NCBI GenBank assembly: GCA_040755035.1
Contig: JBFMBU010000153.1
Span: 1 to 20,535 of the forward strand
Origin: RBG-13-43-22 sp040755035
GTDB taxonomy: Bacteria; Desulfobacterota; RBG-13-43-22
Direction: 5' to 3'
Length of the DNA stretch: 20,535 nt
Under the pieces are notes generated by a model. That model saw nothing but the letters and a program-made list of their open reading frames with translations. It was not told where the DNA came from and did not search any database. This document shows positions 1-6,717 of the stretch, piece after piece. Position numbers and translations under genes: made by a program. Within the stretch, counting starts at the first letter, position 1; each line of letters begins with the position of its first letter.

Positions 1-152
1 GGGCCATTTTAGGCGGGGTAATCCTGGGCATGTTGGAGGCCCTGGGGGGCGGGTATGTCTCGGCGGCTTACAAGGATGTCTATGCCTTCGGGGCCTTGAT
101 TCTGATACTGGCCGTCAAGCCCACCGGCCTTTTCGGACGGAAGGAGAATTAA
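1..152 (+). CDS. livH: Branched-chain amino acid ABC transporter permease, LivH type (3' end only)
   Basis: Only the last 49 codons are present; the gene begins before the window. The frame opens at base 3 and stops at TAA 150-152. The peptide is hydrophobic, with a glycine-rich helix followed by a last membrane helix and the ending KPTGLFGRKEN. A 'kPtGLfG' ending after the last helix is typical of LivH/LivM-type permeases (BPD_transp_2 family). It lies 6 nt upstream of livM in the same direction, which fits the usual livH-livM-livG-livF order. The AAGGAG at 141-146 inside its last codons probably serves as the ribosome binding site of livM. The substrate cannot be judged from this fragment. 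Confidence 0.8.
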   Translation, partial: AILGGVILGMLEALGGGYVSAAYKDVYAFGALILILAVKPTGLFGRKEN

Positions 153-158
153 ACGGCC

Positions 159-1136
159 ATGAAATTTTTAAAAGATAATTGGCTTCCAATACTGTTGCTG
201 GCTTTGGCCCTGACCGTCCCCCTGATTGTTCCCAACCGTTATACTTTCCAGATCATCATTATGAGCTGTCTGTTTGCCATCGGCACCCTCAGTCTGAACC
301 TGATACTGGGCTTTACCGGACAGGCTTCCCTGGCCCATGCCGGTTTTTTCGCTATCGGGGCCTACGGGGTGGCGTTGCTGACGACCAAGGTCGGTCTCTC
401 TTTCTGGCTGGCTTTGCCGGTCTCGGCCCTTCTGGCGGCCGGAATCGGTTTTTTAGTGGGACTGCCGACACTGCGGACCCGGGGCTCCTATTTTGCCATT
501 TCCACCATGTGCATGGGGGTGATTATCGAGATCGTCTCCGGAAACTGGGTTAGCCTCACCGGGGGGCAGACCGGTGTGGTCGGGATTCCTGCTCCGTCGC
601 CGATCCCTTTACCTTTTATCGGGACCCTCACTTTTCAGACCCAGACCTCTCAATATTATCTGGTCCTGGCCTTTCTGGTCCTCACCCTCCTGGTCATGCA
701 GCGGCTGGTTTTCTCCCTTAAAGGTCTGGGATTCATGGCCGTGCGCAACAACGAGGTCCTGGCCGATTCCGTGGGGCTGAACACTTTTTCCATAAAGATC
801 CTTTCTTTTGTTATTGCCAATTTTTTTGTGGGCATGGCCGGGGGAATCTACGCCGCCCTGCTGGGCAGCATCAGTCCCAGCGTGGCCTCCATCACCATTA
901 CCTTTAATTTCTTGGTTTATCTCCTGCTGGGGGGGATGGCCACCCTGGCCGGGCCGGTGATCGGGGCCTTTGCCATTCCCATCCTGATGGAGTATTTACA
1001 GGCCCTGCAACAGTACAGCATGATCATCTTCGGCGTTTTGTTGATCCTGGTGATCATTTATTTTCCCCGGGGGCTCATGGGCGGTCTGACCAGCCTGATG
1101 ACTTGGGCCAAGGGTTCTTCTAAAGCCAAAGGGTAG
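159..1136 (+). CDS. livM: Branched-chain amino acid ABC transporter permease LivM
   Basis: 325 aa inner-membrane permease of a LIV-type (HAAT) importer, which forms the translocation channel with LivH. The protein is almost entirely hydrophobic, with roughly eight or nine membrane segments. The early motif NLILGFTGQASLAHAGFFAI (about residues 47-66) is the family's conserved permease signature, and a second conserved stretch, LLLGGMATLAGPVIGA, lies near residues 256-271. The short basic tail is cytoplasmic-type. ATG 159 is preceded by AAGGAG at 141-146. The gene sits 6 nt after livH and 8 nt before livG, so the operon is tight. Such systems carry branched-chain amino acids, but homologues also carry urea, amides or aromatic compounds; no binding protein is in the window to settle this. 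Confidence 0.9.
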   Translation: MKFLKDNWLPILLLALALTVPLIVPNRYTFQIIIMSCLFAIGTLSLNLILGFTGQASLAHAGFFAIGAYGVALLTTKVGLSFWLALPVSALLAAGIGFLVGLPTLRTRGSYFAISTMCMGVIIEIVSGNWVSLTGGQTGVVGIPAPSPIPLPFIGTLTFQTQTSQYYLVLAFLVLTLLVMQRLVFSLKGLGFMAVRNNEVLADSVGLNTFSIKILSFVIANFFVGMAGGIYAALLGSISPSVASITITFNFLVYLLLGGMATLAGPVIGAFAIPILMEYLQALQQYSMIIFGVLLILVIIYFPRGLMGGLTSLMTWAKGSSKAKG

Positions 1137-1144
1137 GAGGTCGG

Positions 1145-1918
1145 GTGGAACCGGTATTATTAAAAACAGAGAATCTTGTTAAACAGTTCGAAGGACTGGT
1201 CGCCGTGGCCGATGTCTCTTTTGAGGTTTTCCATGAAGAGATCCTGACCATCATCGGTCCTAACGGGGCCGGGAAGTCGGTCCTCTTCGGTTTGATCAGC
1301 GGGCTCCTTCGTCCCACTTCCGGACGGATACTGTTAAGCGGCAGGGATATCAGCGGTTCCAAACCGCATGCCGTGGCCAAGAAGGGCATATCCAGGACCT
1401 TTCAAACAACCTCCCTTTTCGATCAATTACGGGTTGTGGACAACCTGGCCCTGGGGCATAAGATGAGGACCCATGACGGTTTATTCAGCACCTTGCTGCA
1501 CAGCCCCAAATGGAAAAAGGATAAACAGGAAACCGAAGCCAAGGTCATGGAAACCCTGCAATTCATCGGTTTGGAAAACAAGGCTTTTGATTTCGTCTCC
1601 ACCCTCTCACAAGTAGAGCAGAAATGCCTCTCCGTCGGCGTGGCTTTGGCCGGAAATCCCAAACTGATCCTTTTGGATGAACCCACCGGGGGATTGATCC
1701 AGGAGGATACCGAAAAAATCACTCAACTGATCAGAAAAATTCATCTGGCCGGGATAACGGTTTGTCTCATAGAACATAAAATGCGCATGGTCATGGATTT
1801 GGCCGACCGCATTATCGTTTTAAATTACGGGGCCAAAATCGCCGAAGGGACCCCGGAGGAAATCAGCCGCAATCCCGAGGTGATCGAGGCCTATCTGGGA
1901 AAGGAACACCGTGCTTAA
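1145..1918 (+). CDS. livG: Branched-chain amino acid ABC transporter ATP-binding protein LivG, degenerate signature motif
   Basis: 257 aa ATPase subunit of the LIV-type importer. Walker A is GPNGAGKS (residues 38-45), Walker B is LILLDEP followed by TGGL, and the switch histidine is in LIEHKM. The LivG-type C-terminal ending (EGTPEEI...NPEVIEAYLG) is present. The ABC signature is abnormal: where LSxGQ or LSHGE is expected the protein has LSQVEQ (154-159), with valine 157 in place of the near-invariant glycine. The start is GTG at 1145, 4 nt after an AGGAGG (1135-1140) that overlaps the livM stop; no better ATG is available. The 3' end overlaps livF by 8 nt. LivF has a normal signature, so one of the two ATP sites in the LivG/LivF dimer may be non-canonical. 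Confidence 0.9.
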   Translation: MEPVLLKTENLVKQFEGLVAVADVSFEVFHEEILTIIGPNGAGKSVLFGLISGLLRPTSGRILLSGRDISGSKPHAVAKKGISRTFQTTSLFDQLRVVDNLALGHKMRTHDGLFSTLLHSPKWKKDKQETEAKVMETLQFIGLENKAFDFVSTLSQVEQKCLSVGVALAGNPKLILLDEPTGGLIQEDTEKITQLIRKIHLAGITVCLIEHKMRMVMDLADRIIVLNYGAKIAEGTPEEISRNPEVIEAYLGKEHRA

Positions 1919-2618
1919 GGTTAACAATATTTCGACGATGATCGGCGGATTCAAGGTTATCGAGGACCTTTCTCTGACCATTGAGAAAGGGGACTTCGTC
2001 GCCCTTTTGGGGGGCAACGGGGCCGGGAAGAGTTCTTTGTTCCGGACCATCGCCGGGATCCTTCATCCCGTTCAGGGGAGCATCGAATTCAAAGAAAAAA
2101 CCACCCACCGGCTTCCGGCCAACAAGATGGTGGGCCTGGGATTATCCCTTTGCCCGGAAGGACGCCATCTTTTCCCTCATCTGCCGGTTTATAAAAACCT
2201 CATGCTGGGAGCCTACGCCCGCCGCGATGGGGCCAAGGCCATTCAAGACAGTCTGGAAAAAGTGTACGAACTGTTTCCTATCTTGAAGGAAAGAAGAAAA
2301 CAACTGGCCGGCACCTTCAGCGGCGGACAGCAGCAGATGCTGGCCATCGGCCGGGCCATGATGTCCAACCCGGATATGCTGCTATTGGATGAACCTTCCA
2401 TCGGACTGGCCCCCATGGTGGTCCAGTTGATCGCCGAGGCCATTCAGTCCATCAACCAAATGGGGACCACGGTTTTTCTTTCCGAACAGAACGCCAATAT
2501 GGCCCTGATGATCACCCAGCGGGGTTATGTTATGGAAAACGGCCGGATTGTTTTGGAAGGATTGAGTCCGGACCTGCTTAAGGACGAGAAGGTTAAAAAG
2601 GCTTACCTCGGTATTTAA
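1911..2618 (+). CDS. livF: Branched-chain amino acid ABC transporter ATP-binding protein LivF
   Basis: 235 aa second ATPase of the LIV-type importer. Walker A is GGNGAGKS, the signature is FSGGQQQ, and Walker B is MLLLDEPSIGLAP. The switch position reads SEQNA, with glutamine where other ABC ATPases have histidine, as is usual for LivF. Length is normal for the family. It starts at GTG 1911, inside the end of livG (GTGCTTAA overlap), which indicates translational coupling. It ends the operon: the next gene lies on the opposite strand. No strong terminator follows on the plus strand, although the GC-rich hairpin at 2711-2733, which serves the opposite gene, could also slow transcription from this side. 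Confidence 0.93.
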   Translation: MLKVNNISTMIGGFKVIEDLSLTIEKGDFVALLGGNGAGKSSLFRTIAGILHPVQGSIEFKEKTTHRLPANKMVGLGLSLCPEGRHLFPHLPVYKNLMLGAYARRDGAKAIQDSLEKVYELFPILKERRKQLAGTFSGGQQQMLAIGRAMMSNPDMLLLDEPSIGLAPMVVQLIAEAIQSINQMGTTVFLSEQNANMALMITQRGYVMENGRIVLEGLSPDLLKDEKVKKAYLGI

Positions 2619-2705
2619 TCGAAGCCTATAGTGAAATTCAGCCCCTCACCCTGCTTTCATTCATCTTCCCCGCCTGTAAAGGGGAGTTTAGGATAGAAAT
2701 AGAGT

Positions 2706-2733
2706 AAAAAAAGGCGGGGGATCGCCCCGCCTT
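2706..2733 (-). terminator. Rho-independent terminator of the rubrerythrin-like gene
   Basis: A perfect 9-bp stem (AAGGCGGGG 2711-2719 with CCCCGCCTT 2725-2733, 5-nt loop) is followed on the minus strand by seven T residues (A-run 2706-2712 on the plus strand; one end of the run pairs into the stem). It begins 23 nt after the stop codon of the minus-strand gene at 2757-3233. On the plus strand no T-run follows the stem, so it is directional. Confidence 0.85.
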
Positions 2734-2756
2734 CCGGGGTGGATGAGGATTAGGAA

Positions 2757-3233
2757 TTATTTTTTCAAGGCCATCAATTCCTTGCTGAGCAGGCGGATAT
2801 GGCCCATTTCTTCCTTGATTACTTCTTCCAGTCGATTTTTCCCCAGGCTCTCCGGGACGGCTTCCTTCATCCCCAGGTAAAAGACAATCGAATCTTTCTC
2901 CGCCGTTATCGCCTCTTTTAAAATGGCCTCCATGGAGGAGGTATCGATTTTCTTTTCGAAGAAGACCCGGGTATCGGCCAGGGATTTTAAATAGCCGGCC
3001 GCTTCCCCATGAGGATCAAAGACCGTAGACGATTTTTCGGCTGCTTTCAATTGGGCCCGCATTTGGGCAAAGGTTTTTTCATGATTGTCCTCCATGGCCG
3101 CCAGGCGGAGCAAAAGATCCTTCGCTGCCGGAGTTTGTACCGCCTCGGCGGCTGTACGATAAAACCTGGCTCCGTTTCTTTCCAACTGTTCGGCCATTTC
3201 GAAGATATCATCGGCGTTAAAGTCGTAGATCAT
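2757..3233 (-). CDS. Rubrerythrin-like ferritin-family diiron protein, no rubredoxin domain
   Basis: 158 aa, predicted four-helix-bundle ferritin-like protein. Both halves carry the expected diiron ligands: Glu18 in the first helix, ExxH at Glu48/His51, Glu112 in the third helix, and ExxH at Glu142/His145. Rubrerythrins reduce peroxide in anaerobes, but this one lacks the C-terminal rubredoxin domain (no CxxC pairs), so its electron donor must be separate. It resembles the short 'rubrerythrin/ferritin family' proteins common in Desulfobacterota. ATG 3233 has a good GAAAGGAAA upstream (about 3243-3252). It is monocistronic, with its own terminator, and is transcribed away from the glutamate synthase cluster. 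Two TAGAA/TTCTA palindromes 34-68 nt upstream suggest regulation. The family call is firm; the peroxidase role is inferred. Confidence 0.85.
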   Translation of the reverse strand: MIYDFNADDIFEMAEQLERNGARFYRTAAEAVQTPAAKDLLLRLAAMEDNHEKTFAQMRAQLKAAEKSSTVFDPHGEAAGYLKSLADTRVFFEKKIDTSSMEAILKEAITAEKDSIVFYLGMKEAVPESLGKNRLEEVIKEEMGHIRLLSKELMALKK

Positions 3234-3266
3234 GGTCGCTGATTTCCTTTCTCAGTAACGTAAGAA

Positions 3267-3301
3267 TAGAATTCTACGCAAATTGGATAGAATTTGTTCT
3301 A
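3267..3301. promoter_or_regulatory. Pair of palindromes, putative operator for the rubrerythrin-like gene
   Basis: TAGAATTCTA (3267-3276) and TAGAA-TTTG-TTCTA (3288-3301) share the same half-sites, and their centres lie 23 bp apart. They sit 34-68 nt upstream of the rubrerythrin-like start, where a repressor would act. I do not recognise the motif as a standard Fur, PerR or Rex box. No convincing -35/-10 pair was found beside it. Confidence 0.4.
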
Positions 3302-3602
3302 AAACCGGAATGTAAACCGGACCGAATGAGGAATTTTCGGATTCCCAATTTTGGTTCCGGTGGTCCGGGTTGGGGTTGATACTATGGGTTGGGATACTGT
3401 ACCGCTATGGAAAGCCGGAAAGTATATTATGATGTAAGTATAAGACATGAAGAAAAACCGGTCAAGAGGAAAAGGCGTTTTGATTCTGGCATAGTTTGTG
3501 AAATAAAGATATACTAAGAAGGAGTCAACGATAGAAGGCGAGGTCGGCCCAGGAAGTGATAATAGGTTTATTTCGCGGGATATTCTAAAAGGTCAGGAGT
3601 CG

Positions 3603-3623
3603 TTTCCCCTTCAACCGGGGAAA
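3603..3623 (+). promoter_or_regulatory. Perfect 7-bp hairpin in the putative leader
   Basis: TTTCCCC (3603-3609) pairs with GGGGAAA (3617-3623) across a 7-nt loop. It is followed by AT-rich sequence containing TTATT and CTTTT but no continuous T-run. It may be a weak terminator/attenuator or only leader structure; its function is unknown. Confidence 0.35.
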
Positions 3624-3707
3624 ATAATTATTCTCCTTTTATGGTATTTGTTTCATTTTTGTATTATTATTTTAAAAATAAATTACAAAAAAGTAATTCA
3701 CTTTCCT

Positions 3708-3739
3708 CCGGCCGCTATGGGTGCTCCCCGAAGGGCCGG
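3708..3739 (+). promoter_or_regulatory. GC-rich stem just upstream of the amidotransferase ribosome binding site
   Basis: CCGGCC (3708-3713) pairs with GGCCGG (3734-3739) over a 20-nt loop that itself contains GGG/CCC. It lies 11 nt before the GAAAGGA ribosome binding site (3751-3757). It could influence translation initiation; I do not recognise a riboswitch class. Confidence 0.3.
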
Positions 3740-3762
3740 CAGTAAAAAAAGAAAGGATCCCT

Positions 3763-4893
3763 ATGTGTCGATTGTTTGCTGTCAGCAGCCAGACCCCCTT
3801 GTCCCCCATGGTGGCCATGGAGGCCATGGATATCATGCGCGAAGGGCATGACGGGTCCGGGGTGGGCCTTTTCCTGCGTGATCTGGCCGGGCCTTTCGAT
3901 GACATGAAGGAGGCCCCCATACTCTCCGGTATTTTCACCGAGGCCGGGATCAAACGGCTGGACCGCTATATGATGGACCTGGGCTTCATGACCAAATATA
4001 AGATATCGATCAAGGTCCCCAAAGTCCCTCCGCCGGGGACGCCCCGGAGGGATGTCTATTTGATCCGGGCCTATGAATATCCCGAAGGGTGGGAGACCCT
4101 GGCGGCCCGGGAGGTTCAGGAACGCCTGGTCCGTATCCGGCTGCAGTTAAGGGAAATGGGGGAGAAAGAAGAGGATATGATCGTATTTTCTTTCTGGCCG
4201 GATGTGATAATGATCAAGGAAATCGGGGACCCCATGACCGTGGCCCGTTATCTCAATTTCGACCGGAAAGAGCTTCAGGCCCGGATCATCATGGCCCAGG
4301 GGAGGCAGAACACCAATTATGCCATTAACCTGTATGCCTGCCATCCTTTTTTCATTCAGGGTTACGCCACCATGACCAACGGTGAAAATACCGCCTTCGT
4401 TCCCATCCGCGAATATCTCCTTTCCAGGAATGTTCCGGGTTACACAGGGTACCAGTCCGATTCCGAGGTTTTTACCCATATCCTCCATTACACTATAAAC
4501 CGGCTGGGACTGGGGCTGGAATTCTATAAACACATCATCACCCCCTTGCAGGACCGGGCACTGGAGGTCCATCCTAACGGGGATTTCCTCAAGCCGTTGA
4601 AACAAAGCTGTCGTTCCTTGATCATTGACGGGCCCAATTGCGTTATCGGTTGTCTGCCGGACCATTCGGTTTTTATGGTTCAGGACCGTAAGAAGCTGCG
4701 GCCCGGTGTGGTGGGCGGCAAGCCCGGCTGTTACGCCTTCTCTTCCGAGATCTGCGGCCTGGATGCGGCCCTACCCGACCGGGATAAAAGTAAGGACTTA
4801 CAACCCATGCATCTGGATACGGTGATTATCGGTCCGGATCGCCAGGAGATCAGCATATGTTCCCAAACCGACCCATTACCCCTTCCACGCTAA
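3763..4893 (+). CDS. Class II glutamine amidotransferase, glutaminase subunit of a split glutamate synthase
   Basis: 376 aa. It supplies ammonia from glutamine, corresponding to the first domain of GltB but encoded separately, as in archaeal-type and GlxB-like systems. The frame is open further upstream, but class II amidotransferases need cysteine immediately after the initiator Met. ATG 3763 gives MCRLFAV with Cys2 as N-terminal nucleophile, and GAAAGGA at 3751-3757 is correctly spaced, so this start is well supported. Other family residues are visible: HDGSGVGLF near residue 28, the oxyanion Asn206-Gly207 in TNGEN, and Asp233 in SDSE, which should bind the glutamine amine. The 3' end overlaps the FMN-domain gene by 37 nt, indicating coupling. 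The ammonia acceptor is probably 2-oxoglutarate, but an unknown acceptor cannot be excluded. Confidence 0.88.
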   Translation: MCRLFAVSSQTPLSPMVAMEAMDIMREGHDGSGVGLFLRDLAGPFDDMKEAPILSGIFTEAGIKRLDRYMMDLGFMTKYKISIKVPKVPPPGTPRRDVYLIRAYEYPEGWETLAAREVQERLVRIRLQLREMGEKEEDMIVFSFWPDVIMIKEIGDPMTVARYLNFDRKELQARIIMAQGRQNTNYAINLYACHPFFIQGYATMTNGENTAFVPIREYLLSRNVPGYTGYQSDSEVFTHILHYTINRLGLGLEFYKHIITPLQDRALEVHPNGDFLKPLKQSCRSLIIDGPNCVIGCLPDHSVFMVQDRKKLRPGVVGGKPGCYAFSSEICGLDAALPDRDKSKDLQPMHLDTVIIGPDRQEISICSQTDPLPLPR

Positions 4894-6491
4894 GTGTCAA
4901 GGACCTGCCCTGGCAGGTAGCCTGGGACAAGGAGCGCTGCACCCTCTGCGGCCGTTGTACGGCCGTCTGTCCGGTGAACGCCATCGAACTGGGCGTTTTC
5001 CGGAAACGCATTTTAAACGCTTCCTTGGAAATGAATACCTCTCCTTCCATTGTAAATGAGGTCTATCAGGGCATCCGTCAGCGGACCGATCCGGCTTATG
5101 CCTGTGTCGGGTGCGCCATGTGTAATCTGGTCTGCCCCAATGAGGCCATCATCCCTTTGAGATCGGATGAGATCGATAAACTGCGTTTTCATATCAATCG
5201 CGGGGGCCAACCGCGGCGCCGGGGCGGGAGGAGAAACGTCGGCGGAGGGGTCCTGGACCAGATCAAATTCATCCGTATCTCCATGCTCACCGACCCGGCC
5301 CTGGATGCCGGGCGGCATGAATTTGAACTTCGAACCCTCCTGGGTCGGATACTCCCCCCTGAGGATTCCTTACGGTTTTACCGGGACAACGGCTGGGTCC
5401 CGCCGGTCCGTGAAATCTATCCCCTGCTCATCGGCAGTATGTCTTTCGGCGCCCTCTCTCCGACTATGTGGGAGGGGCTGCAATTGGGCGTGGCCTATCT
5501 GAACGAGGAATTGGGGATGCCGGTGCGCATGTGTACCGGCGAAGGCGGGTGTCCGCCGCGGTTGCTGCGCAGCCGTTTTTTAAAATACACCATCCTCCAG
5601 ATCGCCAGCGGCTATTTCGGCTGGGATGAGATCATTCACGCCCTGCCGGAAATGAAAGAGGACCCCTGCGCCATCGAGATAAAATACGGCCAGGGAGCCA
5701 AACCTGGGGACGGGGGCCTGCTCATGTGGCATAAGGTCAATAAGCTGATCGCCGCTATTCGCGGGGTGCCGGCCGGGGTCAACCTGCCCAGTCCGCCGAC
5801 CCATCAAACCAAATATTCGATTGAAGAGGCGGTGGCCAAGATGATCCAGTCCATGTATATGGCCTGGGGGTTCCGGGTCCCGGTCTATCCCAAGATTTCC
5901 GGCTCCTCCACGGCCCTGGCCGTATTGAACAACCTGACCCGAAATCCCTATGCCGCCGGGTTGGCCATTGACGGGGAGGACGGTGGAACCGGGGCGGCTT
6001 ACAACGTTTCCATGGATCACATGGGTCATCCCATCGCCGCCAATATCCGGGATGCCTATTTGACCCTGGTCGGGTTGGGCCGACAGAATGAAATCCCTCT
6101 CTTTGCCGGCGGCGGCGTGGGAAAAAGCGGCCACCTGGCCGCCAATGCAGCGGCCCTGATCATGCTCGGGGCCAGCGGTGTTCAAATCGGTAAGTATATC
6201 ATGCAGGCCGCGGCCGGATGCCTGGGGTCGGAATCGGACCGCTGTAATATCTGTAATATCGGCCTTTGTCCGAAAGGGATCACTTCCCAGGACCCCCGCT
6301 TGTACCGCCGTCTGGATGTGGACCAGGTGGCGGAAAGGGTGGTCGATGTCTACTTAAGTTTCGATACGGAGTTGAAAAAAATCGTTGCCCCCCTGGGCCG
6401 CTCGACCACCTTGCCTATCGGTATGGCCGACGCCCTGGGGATCGGGGATTATCATGCCGCCGAACGGCTGCAGATCAAGTATGTGGTTTAA
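4857..6491 (+). CDS. Archaeal-type glutamate synthase core: 2x[4Fe-4S] ferredoxin domain plus FMN-binding synthase domain
   Basis: 544 aa. An N-terminal ferredoxin domain carries two [4Fe-4S] motifs: Cys28/31/34/38 (CTLCGRCTAVCP) and Cys83/86/89/93 (CVGCAMCNLVCP). Residues from about 150 form the Glu_synthase TIM-barrel, with the stretches GSMSFGALSP, GEGGCPPRLL, IKYGQGAKPGDGG, SPPTHQ, DGEDGGTGAA and FAGGGVGKSG expected around FMN and substrate. Near the C-terminus CNICNIGLCPKGI (Cys463/466/471) matches the three cysteines that hold the [3Fe-4S] cluster in GltB. The reaction would be reductive amination of 2-oxoglutarate using ammonia from the upstream protein. The start ATG 4857 follows AGGAG (4844-4848) and lies inside the amidotransferase gene. 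No NAD(P)H domain is present; the electron donor is probably the protein encoded at 6718-9051. Confidence 0.9.
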   Translation: MFPNRPITPSTLSVKDLPWQVAWDKERCTLCGRCTAVCPVNAIELGVFRKRILNASLEMNTSPSIVNEVYQGIRQRTDPAYACVGCAMCNLVCPNEAIIPLRSDEIDKLRFHINRGGQPRRRGGRRNVGGGVLDQIKFIRISMLTDPALDAGRHEFELRTLLGRILPPEDSLRFYRDNGWVPPVREIYPLLIGSMSFGALSPTMWEGLQLGVAYLNEELGMPVRMCTGEGGCPPRLLRSRFLKYTILQIASGYFGWDEIIHALPEMKEDPCAIEIKYGQGAKPGDGGLLMWHKVNKLIAAIRGVPAGVNLPSPPTHQTKYSIEEAVAKMIQSMYMAWGFRVPVYPKISGSSTALAVLNNLTRNPYAAGLAIDGEDGGTGAAYNVSMDHMGHPIAANIRDAYLTLVGLGRQNEIPLFAGGGVGKSGHLAANAAALIMLGASGVQIGKYIMQAAAGCLGSESDRCNICNIGLCPKGITSQDPRLYRRLDVDQVAERVVDVYLSFDTELKKIVAPLGRSTTLPIGMADALGIGDYHAAERLQIKYVV

Positions 6492-6512
6492 GATGTGGTT
6501 GGAGATGGAAGG

Positions 6513-6602
6513 ATGAAAAGAAAAGCCAATAAAAATGAGATCATCTCAAAAAGAGTCGGCGATGAGCCAAGGATTCAGTCGCTTGATTTTATCGAGCGTT
6601 GA
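6513..6602 (+). CDS. Possible 29-aa small ORF between glutamate synthase genes
   Basis: ATG 6513 opens a 29-codon frame ending at TGA 6600-6602. It is Lys/Arg/Glu-rich and ends in LDFIER. A GGAAGG lies directly before the ATG, too close for ideal initiation. It is in the same frame as the preceding gene, 21 nt after that stop. No family is recognised. It lies in a 226-nt gap that otherwise holds only a 6-bp hairpin (ACCCTT 6609-6614 with AAGGGT 6623-6628) and AT-rich sequence. It may be chance. Confidence 0.15.
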   Translation: MKRKANKNEIISKRVGDEPRIQSLDFIER

Positions 6603-6717
6603 AAAGATACCCTTCGGGGACTAAGGGTTCCAGATTTCGAGGATTCAAGATAAGTGCTTGGGAAACACAAAAAAAAGACTTTATTTTTTTAGAATGTAAA
6701 ATAAAGGAAACCAATTC

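Larger units (their letters stand above)
3234..3762. other. Divergent non-coding region between the rubrerythrin-like gene and the amidotransferase gene
   Basis: 529 nt with no credible gene. The left part holds the paired palindromes and ribosome binding site of the minus-strand gene. A TATACT (3510-3515) is a possible plus-strand -10 box but lacks a good -35. The stretch at about 3624-3700 is very AT-rich. Two hairpins (3603-3623 and 3708-3739) precede the amidotransferase start, so the plus-strand cluster probably has a long, structured 5' leader. Confidence 0.5.

Noticed and set aside
2665..2686. Terminator for the liv operon (CTTCCCC...GGGGAG)
   Set aside because: Short stem, long loop and no T-run; only the adjacent minus-strand terminator is convincing.
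3487..3502. Possible sigma54 promoter (TGGCATA-N4-GTGAA)
   Set aside because: The -24 half matches well, but the -12 half lacks the required GC, so it cannot be supported.
5580..6185. 201-codon open frame on the minus strand inside the FMN-core gene
   Set aside because: The opposite strand encodes well-conserved glutamate synthase motifs; the antisense product is Gly/Pro/His-rich and unlike any family.
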